From: a virus
Virus record (IMG/VR): IMGVR_UViG_3300036790_000239
Span: 1-50,883 of that record
Length of the DNA: 50,883 nucleotides
Strand: one strand, 5' to 3'
The notes beneath the pieces are model-generated. The model was not told the origin of the DNA, did not search any database, and saw nothing but the letters and a program-made list of their open reading frames with translations. How positions within the stretch are numbered: position 1 is the stretch's first letter; each line of letters opens with the position of its first letter. Position numbers and translations under genes: made by a program. This document shows positions 16,650 through 25,606 of the stretch, piece by piece.

Positions 16650-17132
16650 ATGGCCGCCACTCCCATCGCCGGCTCACTCAGGTACATCCCGGAGGGTGTA
16701 CGCCACTTCTACTACTGCCCGGCCATCGCCAGCATCGCCGCGCCCACCCGCACCGAGCTGAACGCCGGCACCGACCTGACGCCGGAAGTCGCCGGGTTCG
16801 GCAACTGGGGGCTCACCTCCAGCGCGGTGGACACCCCGGACCTGGCGTCCCGGTTCACCCCCAACATCCCGGGCCTCGTCACCGCCGACGGCCCGACGAT
16901 CAGCATGTACGCCGACAGCACCTCCGCTGACGTGCGGACCCTGCTGCCCCGCGACACGGCCGGCTTCATCGTCGTGTTCCCCGAGGGCGATGTCGCAGGG
17001 CAGGGAATGGACGTGTTCCCGGTCAAGGTGCTGGCCGCAGAGAAGATGGCGTCCCTCGGCAACCCAGCCACCATCGACCTGACCTTCGCGGTGACCCTGG
17101 AGCCCGAGGAAAACGTGACAGTGCCGTCGTGA
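16650..17132 (+). CDS. Major tail tube protein
   Basis: 160 residues. AGSLRYIPEGVRHFYYCPAI, the ELNAGTDLTPEVAGFGNW segment and DLASRFTPNIPGLVTADGPTISMYADS, followed by VRTLLPRDTAGFIVVFPEGDV, follow the pattern of actinophage major tail proteins, which stack as hexamers to form the tail tube. It sits just upstream of the gp10-like, chaperone and tape measure genes, as expected. GTGA overlap with the next gene. Confidence 0.8.
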   Translation: MAATPIAGSLRYIPEGVRHFYYCPAIASIAAPTRTELNAGTDLTPEVAGFGNWGLTSSAVDTPDLASRFTPNIPGLVTADGPTISMYADSTSADVRTLLPRDTAGFIVVFPEGDVAGQGMDVFPVKVLAAEKMASLGNPATIDLTFAVTLEPEENVTVPS

Positions 17133-17617
17133 GCCTGACATTCCGCGCCACCGGAACCGACCTGCGGGTCGTCTCCGCGAAGCTGCGGAAGGCTGGCGCG
17201 GACAAGGCGGTCCGGCGCTCGTTCTCCCGCAACCTGCGCGCCTCGGCCGCGCCGATGGTGCCCGCGGTCCGGGCGTCGATCGCCGCCATCCCGGCCAGGG
17301 GGCCGAAGTCCACCGGGCTGCGCGGGCGGCTCCAGAAAGCCACCCGGATCAAGGTCCGGACCGTGGGCAGCTCCGCGTCGGTGCAGATCCTGGTGGATCC
17401 CAAGCGGATGCCCGAGGGGGAGAAGCGGCTGCCCCAGGCGATGGAGGGCATCCCGGACAAGTGGGGCCGTCCATGGAGACACCCGGTCTACGGCCATGAC
17501 GTGTGGGTGACCCAGGAGTCACACCCGTACTTCTTCCGGGTGGTCCGCAAACTCGGAGTCACTTCGAGGCTGGCCGCGGCAAAGGTAGTGCGCGACATAA
17601 CGCGCGAGATCACCTGA
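17129..17617 (+). CDS. HK97 gp10-like tail completion protein
   Basis: 162 residues, GTG overlapping the previous stop. A basic helical N-terminal half (LRVVSAKLRKAGADKAVRRSFSRNLRASA) is followed by TGLRGRLQKATRIKVRT and a C-terminal RHPVYGHDVWVTQESHPYFF motif common in HK97-gp10/tail-completion proteins. These join tail and neck. The family normally lies slightly earlier in the order; here it follows the tube gene. Confidence 0.65.
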   Translation: MSLTFRATGTDLRVVSAKLRKAGADKAVRRSFSRNLRASAAPMVPAVRASIAAIPARGPKSTGLRGRLQKATRIKVRTVGSSASVQILVDPKRMPEGEKRLPQAMEGIPDKWGRPWRHPVYGHDVWVTQESHPYFFRVVRKLGVTSRLAAAKVVRDITREIT

Positions 17618-17685
17618 CCCCGGTGAGCGCCGCCATCCTGGCCACGCTCACCCTGATTATCCTCCCCGCGCTGAAAGGCTGCATT

Positions 17686-18254
17686 GTGCTCCTGTCCCGC
17701 GATCAGATCCTGGAAGCCCAGGACATCGAATTTGAGGACGTGCCCGTACCGGAATGGGGCGGAACGGTTCGCGTTAAGGGCCTGAATGGCGAGGAACGCA
17801 ATTCATTCGAGGCGGCTTGCAGGCAAGAACGCCCCGTGCATAACGCCGAGGGTAAGCGAATCCGCGGCAGGACCGAGCTGGCGGTGAACCTGGCCAACAC
17901 CCACGCCAAGCTCGCCGCGCGCTCCATCGTGGACGAGCAGGGAGAGCGCCTGTTCACCGACCATGATGTCGCCGCGCTTGGCCGGAAGTCCAGCGCTGCG
18001 CTGGACCGGGTTGTCGATGTCGCCACCAGGCTGTCGCGCCTGTCCGATGAGGAGATCGAGGAACTTTCGGGAAACTCCGACGCCGCCCAGAGCGGCGATT
18101 CTACTTCGACCTCGCCGAGCGACTCGGATGCACAGTAGCGGAACTCCTGGCCCGCATTTCCTCGGCCGAACTGTCCGAATGGATGGCAAAGGCTCAGCTT
18201 GACGAGGAAGACCGGCTGGCGGCTGAGGAAGCGCGAAAGGGGCACACAAGCTGA
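17686..18254 (+). CDS. Tail assembly chaperones G and GT (-1 frameshift)
   Basis: The zero frame (GTG 17686 to TAG 18138, 150 residues) begins MLLSRDQILEAQDIEFEDVPVPEWGGTVRV, typical of actinophage chaperone G. GTG 17686 is preceded by GAAAGG; an upstream GTG 17626 would add an unlikely hydrophobic leader. At G GGA AAC (18069-18075) a -1 slip continues in the other frame as RRFYFDLAERLGCTVAELLARISSAEL and ends at TGA 18254. The long product GT (about 190 residues) and short product G together guide the tube protein onto the tape measure. The T frame has no own start. Confidence 0.9.
18069..18075 (+). promoter_or_regulatory. Slippery heptamer GGGAAAC for -1 frameshift
   Basis: The heptamer lies in the right phase (TCG GGA AAC in frame 0). 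Slippage re-pairs GGA to GGG and AAC to AAA. It is 64 bases before the zero-frame stop. This is the classical arrangement in lambda-like G/GT genes. Confidence 0.88.
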
Positions 18255-21200
18255 TGGCCCTAGCCCAGCGCGTCCTGTACGAACTGGTCGGCGTTGATCA
18301 TGCCAGCGGCGCATTTGACCGGGCTGGTATGTCGGCGTCCAAGATGGAATCGCGGATCTCCAAACTCGGCAAGAGTATTGCCATCGCCGGGGCCGCCATC
18401 GGCGGTTCGGCGGTCGTGATCGGTGTCGAGTCGGTCAAGGCGGCCACCGAGTTCCAGACGTCGATGACGAAGATCAGCACCCAGGCTGGCGGCACGCGGA
18501 AGGACGTGAAACTGCTGTCGGCCGAGGTGCTGAACCTCGGCACGAAGACGCAGCAGGGGCCGCAGGAGCTGGCGGACAGCCTCTACCACCTCAAGTCCGT
18601 GGGCCTGGACAACGTGAAGGCGATGAAGGCGCTGCGGGCCGCCTCGGACCTCGCGGCGGTGGGTGGCGCGAGCCTTGAGGACACCACGAACGCCATCGCG
18701 GGCGCATGGCGGTCGGGGATCAAGGGCGCACAGTCGTTCGGGCAGGCCGCGGCCACCGTGAACGCGATCATCGGCGCCGGGAACATGCGGATGACCGACT
18801 TCATCGACGCGATCGGGACCGGCATCCTGCCCAGCGCGCGGACGTTCGGGGTGTCCCTCAAGTCCGTCGGTGCCGCCCTCGCGCTGATGACCGACGAAGG
18901 CATCCCGGCGAACTCTGCGGCGACCCGGCTGCGGATGTCCCTGTCCCTGCTCGGGGCGCCGTCGGCTGTGGCGTCCAAGCAGCTGGCGACGATCGGGCTG
19001 ACCGGGCTGCAGCTGGCCAACGCGATGCGCGGCCCGCAGGGGATCATCGGGGCTATCGGGCTGCTCAAAAGCCATCTGGACGCGTCGGGGCTGAGCCTGT
19101 CCGAACAGGCCCAGCTGCTTTCCCACGCGTTCGGTGGCGGCCGGTCGTCCTCGGCGATCCTGACGCTGATCAACAACTACGACGTGCTGAGGCGCAAGCA
19201 GGACCAGATCAACAAGTCCATGGGGAACTTCGGCCCGGCGGTGACCGAGCAGCGGAAGACCGCGGCGGCCCAGTTCGCGCTGCTGCGCTCGAACCTCGAC
19301 GTGATCGGCATCCGGATCGGCCTGGCGCTCCTGCCCCCGGTGACGAAGTTCGCCCATTTCCTCGCCACCACGGTCGTCCCCGGGGCGCAGGCCGCCGCCA
19401 GCAAGATCGGCAAGGTTTTCAGCTCGGTCATCCCGGTCAAGTCCATCGAGAAGGACTGGTCGGACCTGATGCGGTTCCTCGGCCTGGAGAAAGCGCCGAA
19501 GCCGAAGCCGCAGAAGGTCGCCTGGTCCGACATCTGGCACATCGAGGACAGCGGCGTACGGCCGTCGCCGCTGCTGCCCGGCAAGTGGAAGCCCGCGCCG
19601 GTCAAGGTGAACTCCTCAGACCTGCTGCACATCAGCTCCGGCCCCATCGCGGCGCCGGCGGTCGCGGCGCCGAAGCTGGACACGTTCTACGGCGGGATGA
19701 CCAAGGCCGCACCCAGGCAGGCCGCAGGCGTTGCCAGCGGACTCAGTTCCGCACTGTCAAAAGTGGACTGGGGCAAGGTGCTCGGTGGTGTCCCGGCGAA
19801 GGTGCTCGGCGGCCTGCTGGACGCGATCGGGAAAGTCAACTGGGCCGACTTTGGCGGCAAGGCGACCGCGTGGGCGCTGGAGTTCACCATCGGGTTCGTC
19901 GGCGCGCTGCTGGACCCGGTGACCTGGTGGCACGTGCTCCAGAAGTCGTGGGAGCCGCTGCTCGGGATCATTCTCACCGCGATCACGATCCCGTTCGGCG
20001 GCGAGGGTGGCACCCTGTTCAAGGGCCTCGCTGACGTTGTCGAGCACATCCCGATCCTGAAGGCGTTCGCGCCGCTGCTCGACTTCGCGGACAAGCTGCT
20101 CGGGCCTATGGCCAAGGCGTGGCGGCGGTTCCTCGGTTACGTGTTCGGCCCGGCCGAGCGCATGATCGGCGACTTTTTCACCGGGGCGGCACGCTGGCTG
20201 CTGAAGGCCGGCGACGATGTCACGCTCGGGCTGCTGGACGGGGTGGAACGCCGCTGGCCGAAGCTGGCGGCCTGGATGCTTGGCGCCCCGGGCCGGATAA
20301 GCCGGTTCTTCCTGGCCGCTGGCGGCTGGCTGGTGTCCAAGGGCGTGGATATCATCTCCGGCCTCTGGGACGGCCTGACGAAGAGGTGGCCGGCCGTGAC
20401 CGGCTTCGTCGGCAGGATCGGCAGCCGGATCCTGGGACTGCTCGGCCGGGCGGGCTCGTGGCTGCTCGACACCGGCGGCAACATCATCCTCGGGCTGCTG
20501 CGCGGCATCCGGGCCAAAATGGCCGGGATCGGCGGCTGGATCAAGGGCAACATCGTCGACCCGGTGATCAACGCGGTCAAGGGGTTCTTCGGCATCCACT
20601 CGCCGTCGGCCGTCATGCACGGTCTTGGCCTGAACCTGATCGCGGGGCTGCTGCGCGGCATGTCCGTGACGAACGGCCTGGATATCGCCAAGCGGGTGTT
20701 CGGGTCGCTCCCGAGCGCACTCGGCGCACTGGTCAAGAAGGGCCTCGTTGAAGTCGAGGCGCTGCCCGGCAAGGCGCTGCGGGCGCTCGGCGGCCTGGGT
20801 TCGGGCCTGCTGAGCCTCCTCGGCCTCGGCGGCGGCGGAGGCACGTCCAGCGGCGGCGCGGTGAACCTGGGCAAGACCATGGCCGCGGTGCTCGGCTGGA
20901 CCGGCCCACAGTTCGACGCGCTCAATAAGCTCTGGACCCGCGAATCGGGCTGGAACTACCGCGCCACCAACCCGAGCAGCGGCGCATACGGAATCCCGCA
21001 GGCCCTCCCGGCGGACAAGATGGCCTCGGCCGGTGCTGACTGGCTCACCAACGCGGCCACGCAGATCCGCTGGGGCCTCGGCTACATCGCCCAGCGGTAC
21101 GGCTCCCCACTGAACGCCTGGGCGCACGAGACGGCGTTCAACTGGTACGCGAAGGGCACCGGGGGTGCCCGGAAGGGCTGGGCGTGGGTCGGCGAGCGTG

Positions 21201-22057
21201 GCCCGGAGCTGGTCAAGTTCGCCGGGGGCGAGCACGTCCTCGACGCGGTCACGTCGATGAAGGTCGCAGCCGGTCACCTGGCCGGGTACGCCAAGGGCAC
21301 GGACCTGGCCAAACTCGGCCGTGAACTGCTGCGCAGGCCGCACAAGGGCGTCCTGGACCACGAGGTCGCCAGCACCAGCAAGCGCTGGCATCAGGAGCAC
21401 CTGCTGGCCACCGCGCCCGGCACGGGGGCGGCCAGGCGCAAGCACTACGCGGCCTTGGCGGCGGCCGACCACAAGCACCTGATGAGCCTGAACCACACGC
21501 TCGCCGCCGAGCGCGCCTACCGGCACCAGCTCAGCTCGCGGGTCAAGGTGCTCCAGGCCACCGAAGCCGCGGCAAAGAAGGAGCACCTGCCCGGCGAGGC
21601 GGCCAGCCTGGCGCGGCGGATCAGGGCGGACCAGGAGATCATCCGCCACATCAACCTGTGGACCGCGGGCAAGGCGTCGTTCGCGAAAGCCCCGAAGACG
21701 GCCAGCAAGACCGGTACCACAGCCGCGGTGCCCACGGGGAACCTGGACATCGCGGACTGGGCCGCCTACCTGGACGCGCTGCACGGCGGCGCGCCCGGCC
21801 TCGCCGCATACCGGACCGGGTCATGGTTCGTTCCGGCGACAGCCCCGGCCGTGGTCCACAAGCGCGAGATGATCCTCCCGGCGGACGTGGCGCAGGCCGT
21901 CCGGGACGCGGCCAGCGGTGGCAGTAGCGACGGCGGCCAGTTCACCGGGAACCTCTACCTGGACTCCGGGGAGCTGCTCGGGGTGATCGACGGGCGCATC
22001 GAGCGGTCGGACCGCAAGTTCAACCGGCGGGTCAGTGCGGGGACGGGCCGGCGTTGA
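18254..22057 (+). CDS. Tape measure protein with lysozyme-like domain
   Basis: A 1267-residue protein; ATG overlaps the GT stop. Residues 55-380 are a TP901-type tape measure core (KAATEFQTSMTKISTQAGGT, SLYHLKSVGLDNVKAM, ALALMTDEGIPANSAATRLR, HAFGGGRSSSAIL). Hydrophobic and Gly-rich repeats fill 520-850 (WLVSKGVDIISGLWDGLTKRW). At 885-960 LWTRESGWNYRATNPSSGAYGIPQALP is a transglycosylase-type active-site region with Glu in ESGW. GERGPELVKFAGGEHVL follows. It sets tail length and may open peptidoglycan at infection. By the usual 0.15 nm per residue the tail would be near 190 nm. Confidence 0.93.
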   Translation: MALAQRVLYELVGVDHASGAFDRAGMSASKMESRISKLGKSIAIAGAAIGGSAVVIGVESVKAATEFQTSMTKISTQAGGTRKDVKLLSAEVLNLGTKTQQGPQELADSLYHLKSVGLDNVKAMKALRAASDLAAVGGASLEDTTNAIAGAWRSGIKGAQSFGQAAATVNAIIGAGNMRMTDFIDAIGTGILPSARTFGVSLKSVGAALALMTDEGIPANSAATRLRMSLSLLGAPSAVASKQLATIGLTGLQLANAMRGPQGIIGAIGLLKSHLDASGLSLSEQAQLLSHAFGGGRSSSAILTLINNYDVLRRKQDQINKSMGNFGPAVTEQRKTAAAQFALLRSNLDVIGIRIGLALLPPVTKFAHFLATTVVPGAQAAASKIGKVFSSVIPVKSIEKDWSDLMRFLGLEKAPKPKPQKVAWSDIWHIEDSGVRPSPLLPGKWKPAPVKVNSSDLLHISSGPIAAPAVAAPKLDTFYGGMTKAAPRQAAGVASGLSSALSKVDWGKVLGGVPAKVLGGLLDAIGKVNWADFGGKATAWALEFTIGFVGALLDPVTWWHVLQKSWEPLLGIILTAITIPFGGEGGTLFKGLADVVEHIPILKAFAPLLDFADKLLGPMAKAWRRFLGYVFGPAERMIGDFFTGAARWLLKAGDDVTLGLLDGVERRWPKLAAWMLGAPGRISRFFLAAGGWLVSKGVDIISGLWDGLTKRWPAVTGFVGRIGSRILGLLGRAGSWLLDTGGNIILGLLRGIRAKMAGIGGWIKGNIVDPVINAVKGFFGIHSPSAVMHGLGLNLIAGLLRGMSVTNGLDIAKRVFGSLPSALGALVKKGLVEVEALPGKALRALGGLGSGLLSLLGLGGGGGTSSGGAVNLGKTMAAVLGWTGPQFDALNKLWTRESGWNYRATNPSSGAYGIPQALPADKMASAGADWLTNAATQIRWGLGYIAQRYGSPLNAWAHETAFNWYAKGTGGARKGWAWVGERGPELVKFAGGEHVLDAVTSMKVAAGHLAGYAKGTDLAKLGRELLRRPHKGVLDHEVASTSKRWHQEHLLATAPGTGAARRKHYAALAAADHKHLMSLNHTLAAERAYRHQLSSRVKVLQATEAAAKKEHLPGEAASLARRIRADQEIIRHINLWTAGKASFAKAPKTASKTGTTAAVPTGNLDIADWAAYLDALHGGAPGLAAYRTGSWFVPATAPAVVHKREMILPADVAQAVRDAASGGSSDGGQFTGNLYLDSGELLGVIDGRIERSDRKFNRRVSAGTGRR

Positions 22058-22848
22058 CCGCGGCGAGCATGTGCAGCTACGACGGCACCCTGTTCCGCGT
22101 GCTGCTGTCCATGACCGCCGTCCGGACCGCCCTCGGGCATGACGCGACCGGGCTCGTGGAGCGCAGCGCCGACCAGGTCCAGTGGGCCGCGGTCCGGGGC
22201 GCGGCCGCCGTCACGATCTCGGCCACCGCACCGGCGGTGAGCGATTACGAGTTCACCCCGGACGCGGTGAACTACTACCGGGTAACCCCGGACACCGGCG
22301 TCTACACCGACTCCATCACCCCCGATCTGGCCGGCCAGGTGCTTCTCAAGAACCTGCGCTACCCGTTCCTGAACCGGGCCGTGAAACTGTCCGACGCGGG
22401 CGACATCACCCGGCCCGCGAACGGGACCACGTTCACAGTGCTGGGCCGGTCGTTCCAGGTGGCCGTGGCCGTGGTGCGCGGTGGGCGGCAGTTCGACCTC
22501 ACGGTGGAGACGGACTCCGACGAGGACACCGCGGACCTGGCCGGCCTGCTGTCCACCGGGGACGTGCTGCTGCTCCAGGTCCCCGGGGACTACCTCGTCC
22601 CCCTCGGCGGCTACTACGCGGCCGGGGACACCACGGAGACCCGGGGCGGCGTGCCCTGGTCGATGCGGTGGACCACCATCCCGCTGACCGAGGTCGCGCC
22701 GCCGGCCGCGGACGTGGCCCCGATCACCGGCACGTGGGAAACAGCGGTGAGCGATTACGCCACCTGGGCGGACCTGGCGGTTGCGCTGTCCACATGGGCG
22801 GACGTGGTGTCCCTGATCGGTGCGCCCTCCGATGTCGTGATCTCCTGA
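22054..22848 (+). CDS. Distal tail-type protein
   Basis: 264 residues from TTG 22054, which overlaps the tape measure stop (TTGA); ATG 22069 is an alternative. Residues 45-85 look like an Ig/FnIII-like element (AAVTISATAPAVSDYEFTPDAVNYYRVTPDTG). Residues 100-230 include NRAVKLSDAGDITRPANGTTFTVLGRS and a mixed beta domain, as in actinophage distal tail proteins after the tape measure. WADLAVALSTWADV near the end resembles short tail-protein repeats (DYATWADLAVALSTWADV). Confidence 0.7.
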   Translation: MTAASMCSYDGTLFRVLLSMTAVRTALGHDATGLVERSADQVQWAAVRGAAAVTISATAPAVSDYEFTPDAVNYYRVTPDTGVYTDSITPDLAGQVLLKNLRYPFLNRAVKLSDAGDITRPANGTTFTVLGRSFQVAVAVVRGGRQFDLTVETDSDEDTADLAGLLSTGDVLLLQVPGDYLVPLGGYYAAGDTTETRGGVPWSMRWTTIPLTEVAPPAADVAPITGTWETAVSDYATWADLAVALSTWADVVSLIGAPSDVVIS

Positions 22849-22935
22849 CCGGCCGCTGACCGCCGCGGGAACCCGGGAAACACCGGAAGGGGTGACTCCC
22901 CCATCCGCCCTGTCTCCGACGCGTTCCTGACGGCC

Positions 22936-24027
22936 GTGACCGGTTCCCACCTGATCGCCGTCCGGGCCACCGCGCTGACTTCCTACCAGGAGGGCGTGAG
23001 CCCGTCCGGGACCGTGATCGGCATCGTCGGCGGGGACGTCACCCTCGACGCCACGGCGGATGTGCGGGGCGCGCTGGATTGCACCACCGACGGCACCGGC
23101 TGGGATACCCGGCCGGGCCGCAGCCTCCTGCAGCCGTACGGCACGGAGTTGTACATCGAGCGCGGCGTGGTGCTCGGCGGCAGCACCACCTGGGTGGGCC
23201 AGGGCTACTTCAAGATCCAGTCCGTGGAGCAGGCCACAGCGCCGGACGGGAACCTGGAGATCACCGGCTCTGACCGGATGCAGGGCATCATCGACGCGGA
23301 ACTGCCCAGCCCGAGAAGCTACAGCGCCACTGACACAGTGCAGACGGTCTTCAATGACCTGGTGCTGGAGGTCTACCCGGCCGCCACGATCAGCTTCGAC
23401 TACGACGCGAGCAGCGACGAGCTCGGCTCCCCGCAGGTGACGGACACCGACCGGCACGGGTTCCTCGCGGACCTGGTGACGACCCGGGGCAAGGTCATGT
23501 ACTGGGATTACCAGGGCCACCTCGTGATCACCAGCCCGCCGGACCCCGCCTCCCCGGTCTGGACGGTCGGGGCCGGCAAGGGCGGCGTGCTGATCTCGGC
23601 GGACCGGACACTGAGCCGCGACGGCGTGAACAACGCCGTGGTGGTGACCTCCAGCGGTTCCGGCACCACGGACGCGCCGCTCGCGGTGGCCTACGACAAC
23701 AACCCGTCAAGCCCCACCTACTACTACGGGCCGTACGGCCAGGTGCCGCTGACGTTCTCCAACCCGCTGGTCACCAGCTACGACTCCGCGGCGGCGGCCG
23801 CCGTGCTGCTGCTGCAGAAGGCGATCACGCTGCCGCTGACCGCGAACCTCACGGCGGTGCCGAACCCGGCGCTGGAGCCACTGGACCCGCTCAAGGTGAC
23901 CTACGGGAAAGGGTCAGCGCCGGACACGTCCATGGTGATCGACACCATCACCATCCCGCTGAACGCCACCGACCCCTGGACCGCGACGGTGCACGACCCT
24001 TCCCGGATGCGGATCAAGGTGGCGTAG
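22936..24027 (+). CDS. Minor tail protein, DUF5047-like
   Basis: At least 363 residues. SHLIAVRATALTSYQEGVSP, GTVIGIVGGDVTLDATADVRG and ALDCTTDGTG, followed by PYGTELYIERGVV, match the start of DUF5047-type actinophage tail proteins, and LEPLDPLKVTYGKG fits the end. Family members usually begin MRPVS. The same frame is open upstream and reads ATC CGC CCT GTC at 22903 (IRPVSDAFLTAVTGSH), so the true start may be the rare codon ATC 22903, with GGAAGG 13 bases before it. GTG 22936 has no ribosome binding site. Probably part of the tail tip. Confidence 0.75.
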   Translation: MTGSHLIAVRATALTSYQEGVSPSGTVIGIVGGDVTLDATADVRGALDCTTDGTGWDTRPGRSLLQPYGTELYIERGVVLGGSTTWVGQGYFKIQSVEQATAPDGNLEITGSDRMQGIIDAELPSPRSYSATDTVQTVFNDLVLEVYPAATISFDYDASSDELGSPQVTDTDRHGFLADLVTTRGKVMYWDYQGHLVITSPPDPASPVWTVGAGKGGVLISADRTLSRDGVNNAVVVTSSGSGTTDAPLAVAYDNNPSSPTYYYGPYGQVPLTFSNPLVTSYDSAAAAAVLLLQKAITLPLTANLTAVPNPALEPLDPLKVTYGKGSAPDTSMVIDTITIPLNATDPWTATVHDPSRMRIKVA

Positions 24028-24276
24028 ATGGCGGATCAGAGCCTGCGGCGGGCCCGGCTCGCGGCCCAGAAGCCCCGGGCCGGTGCGACCCTCGGCCGGG
24101 CCACCGTCAAGACCTGGGACGCCATCAACGGCTACGTGATCACCCTGAACGGCGGCGACGTGACCGCCTTCACCATCCTGGCGTCCGCCGGCTCACCCAG
24201 CCCCGGCGACGTCGTGGCAGTGCTGCGGCAGCAGACCAGCATCCTCGTGCTGGGCAAGATCGTGAACCCGAGCTAG
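24028..24276 (+). CDS. Small minor tail protein
   Basis: 82 residues, starting directly after the previous stop. The C-terminal 50 residues are a small beta-barrel (GYVITLNGGDVTAFTILASAG, DVVAVLRQQTSILVLGKI), as in short tail-tip hub proteins that follow DUF5047 genes. The call is from order and shape. Confidence 0.65.
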   Translation: MADQSLRRARLAAQKPRAGATLGRATVKTWDAINGYVITLNGGDVTAFTILASAGSPSPGDVVAVLRQQTSILVLGKIVNPS

Positions 24277-24288
24277 GGGAGCAGGCCC

Positions 24289-24864
24289 ATGGGCACGACC
24301 ACCAACTTCAGCCTGCCCTACCCGGAGGAGACCGACGCGCCGGACGGTGCCGCGCAGATCGAGGCGCTGGCCGAGGCCGTGGATACCGCCATCGAAGACG
24401 CCACGGCAACCCAGTTCGTGCTCCCGGTCACGGCCCGCAAGGCCACCGATGAAGGCCGGGCCTCAGACACCACGCTGGCCAACGACACGAGCCTGGTGCT
24501 GACCGGCCTAGTCTCGGGTGCCATCTACCAGGTGTCCGGAATGATCTTCTACGACGGCGGTGCCGGGGCGTCCGAGGGCGATCTGCAATGGAAGTTCACC
24601 GTGCCGTCCAGCTCCAGCGGGTCCTATGGAGCTGTGCACCGCCCGAGGGCCGGTGGTCTCGCCGACCCCGCGAAGCAGGCATGGACCGACACCCTCTCGG
24701 CTGGGACCAACGGGGTGGGGACCGGCTATTACCTGATGATCGAGGGCATCCTCATCCCTGGCGCTAATGGCTCACTCCAGTTCCAGTGGGCACAGTTCGC
24801 CTCCGAGGCCACCAACACCCACATCCTGGCCAACAGCTTCCTGACCGCACGGCGGATCGGGTGA
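24289..24864 (+). CDS. Tail fibre / minor tail protein
   Basis: 191 residues; GGGAGCAGG before ATG 24289. The N-terminal TTNFSLPYPEETDAPDGAA and QIEALAEAVDTAIEDATATQ is the common attachment and trimer start of actinophage fibre-type proteins. Residues 65-190 are a beta-rich domain (SLVLTGLVSGAIYQVSGMIFYDGG, GYYLMIEGILIPGANGSLQFQW) that could bind the host surface. Confidence 0.7.
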   Translation: MGTTTNFSLPYPEETDAPDGAAQIEALAEAVDTAIEDATATQFVLPVTARKATDEGRASDTTLANDTSLVLTGLVSGAIYQVSGMIFYDGGAGASEGDLQWKFTVPSSSSGSYGAVHRPRAGGLADPAKQAWTDTLSAGTNGVGTGYYLMIEGILIPGANGSLQFQWAQFASEATNTHILANSFLTARRIG

Positions 24865-24931
24865 TCTGTCAGTACCAGGTGGGGGCGTGAAAGCTCATCG
24901 CTAGGGAGGTCCGGGAGGCGGGTGGCGCCGC

Positions 24932-25276
24932 ATGCCTGCCTCGGAGACCGACCTGCTGCAGGTCATCACCTCGGCAGCCAACCTCGGCCTGCTGGCGGTG
25001 GCGTTCTGGCTTTTTGTGGGCGGCCGGCTGCACAGCTCGGCCGAGATCGAGCGGCTGGAGAAGGAGACGGCCCGGGTCGTCGCCGAGAAGGAGAAGGCTG
25101 AGGCGCAGCGGGACGCGGCGATGGAGATCGCCCAGCGGGAACTCCTGCCCCTGCTGGCGAGCTTTACGGCCGCGACGAACAGCCTGCTGCCAGTCCTGCA
25201 GGACCTGGTCCGCATGCGCGAAGGTGAACGCCACTACCGGGAGGACCGTGGTGACCGGTACGGGCAGCAGCGATGA
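24932..25276 (+). CDS. Membrane-anchored coiled-coil protein
   Basis: 114 residues. One membrane segment at about 13-30 (ANLGLLAVAFWLFVGG) is followed by a long charged helix (EIERLEKETARVVAEKEKAEAQRDAAMEI). GGGAGG lies upstream of ATG 24932. This layout resembles spanin- or XkdW-type accessory proteins near lysis genes, but no family is recognised. Confidence 0.65.
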   Translation: MPASETDLLQVITSAANLGLLAVAFWLFVGGRLHSSAEIERLEKETARVVAEKEKAEAQRDAAMEIAQRELLPLLASFTAATNSLLPVLQDLVRMREGERHYREDRGDRYGQQR

Positions 25277-25481
25277 CGACCTCGCCGCGCTGCGGGAACG
25301 GGCCGCGCACGCGCCCACCCCGGAACAGGTGAGGGCCATGGCGGACGCTGCGCTGGCGAAAGGGTCGGCGGACATGAGCCCCGAGGACATTGCCGCCCTG
25401 GCTCACCAGGCGGTCGGGCAGGCCGAGCAGGTCGTAGTGCTGCTGCGCCGGCTGGCCGCGATGAGTGGGGAGGGCCGGTGA
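25251..25481 (+). CDS. Small acidic helical protein
   Basis: About 76 residues from GTG 25251 (GTG 25248 is equally possible), with GGGAGGA just upstream and the start nested in the previous gene. Two or three helices (DDLAALRERAAHAPTPEQVRA, PEDIAALAHQAVGQAEQVVVL). Ends in a GTGA overlap with the next gene. Function unknown. Confidence 0.55.
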   Translation: MTGTGSSDDDLAALRERAAHAPTPEQVRAMADAALAKGSADMSPEDIAALAHQAVGQAEQVVVLLRRLAAMSGEGR

Positions 25482-25606
25482 GCCGCTCCGCTGAACTCGC
25501 CCGGCTCGCGGCCGAACTGGACCGTCTGCTGGACGCGCTGAACGCCAACGTCGGCGCGCTGAACGCGATCATCGCCCCTGGCGGGAAGGAGCCGGCCCAT
25601 GGCTAG
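25478..25606 (+). CDS. 42-residue coiled-coil mini-protein
   Basis: GTG overlaps TGA of the preceding gene, and the stop overlaps the next start. The sequence is nearly all helix with a leucine heptad (ELARLAAELDRLLDALNANV then GALNAII). Coupled translation on both sides supports reality. It may form an oligomer with the adjacent membrane proteins (inference). Confidence 0.55.
   Translation: MSRSAELARLAAELDRLLDALNANVGALNAIIAPGGKEPAHG

Noticed and set aside
19757-21784. 675-residue minus-strand frame opposite the tape measure gene
   Set aside because: Shadow frame; composition and lack of motifs argue against it.
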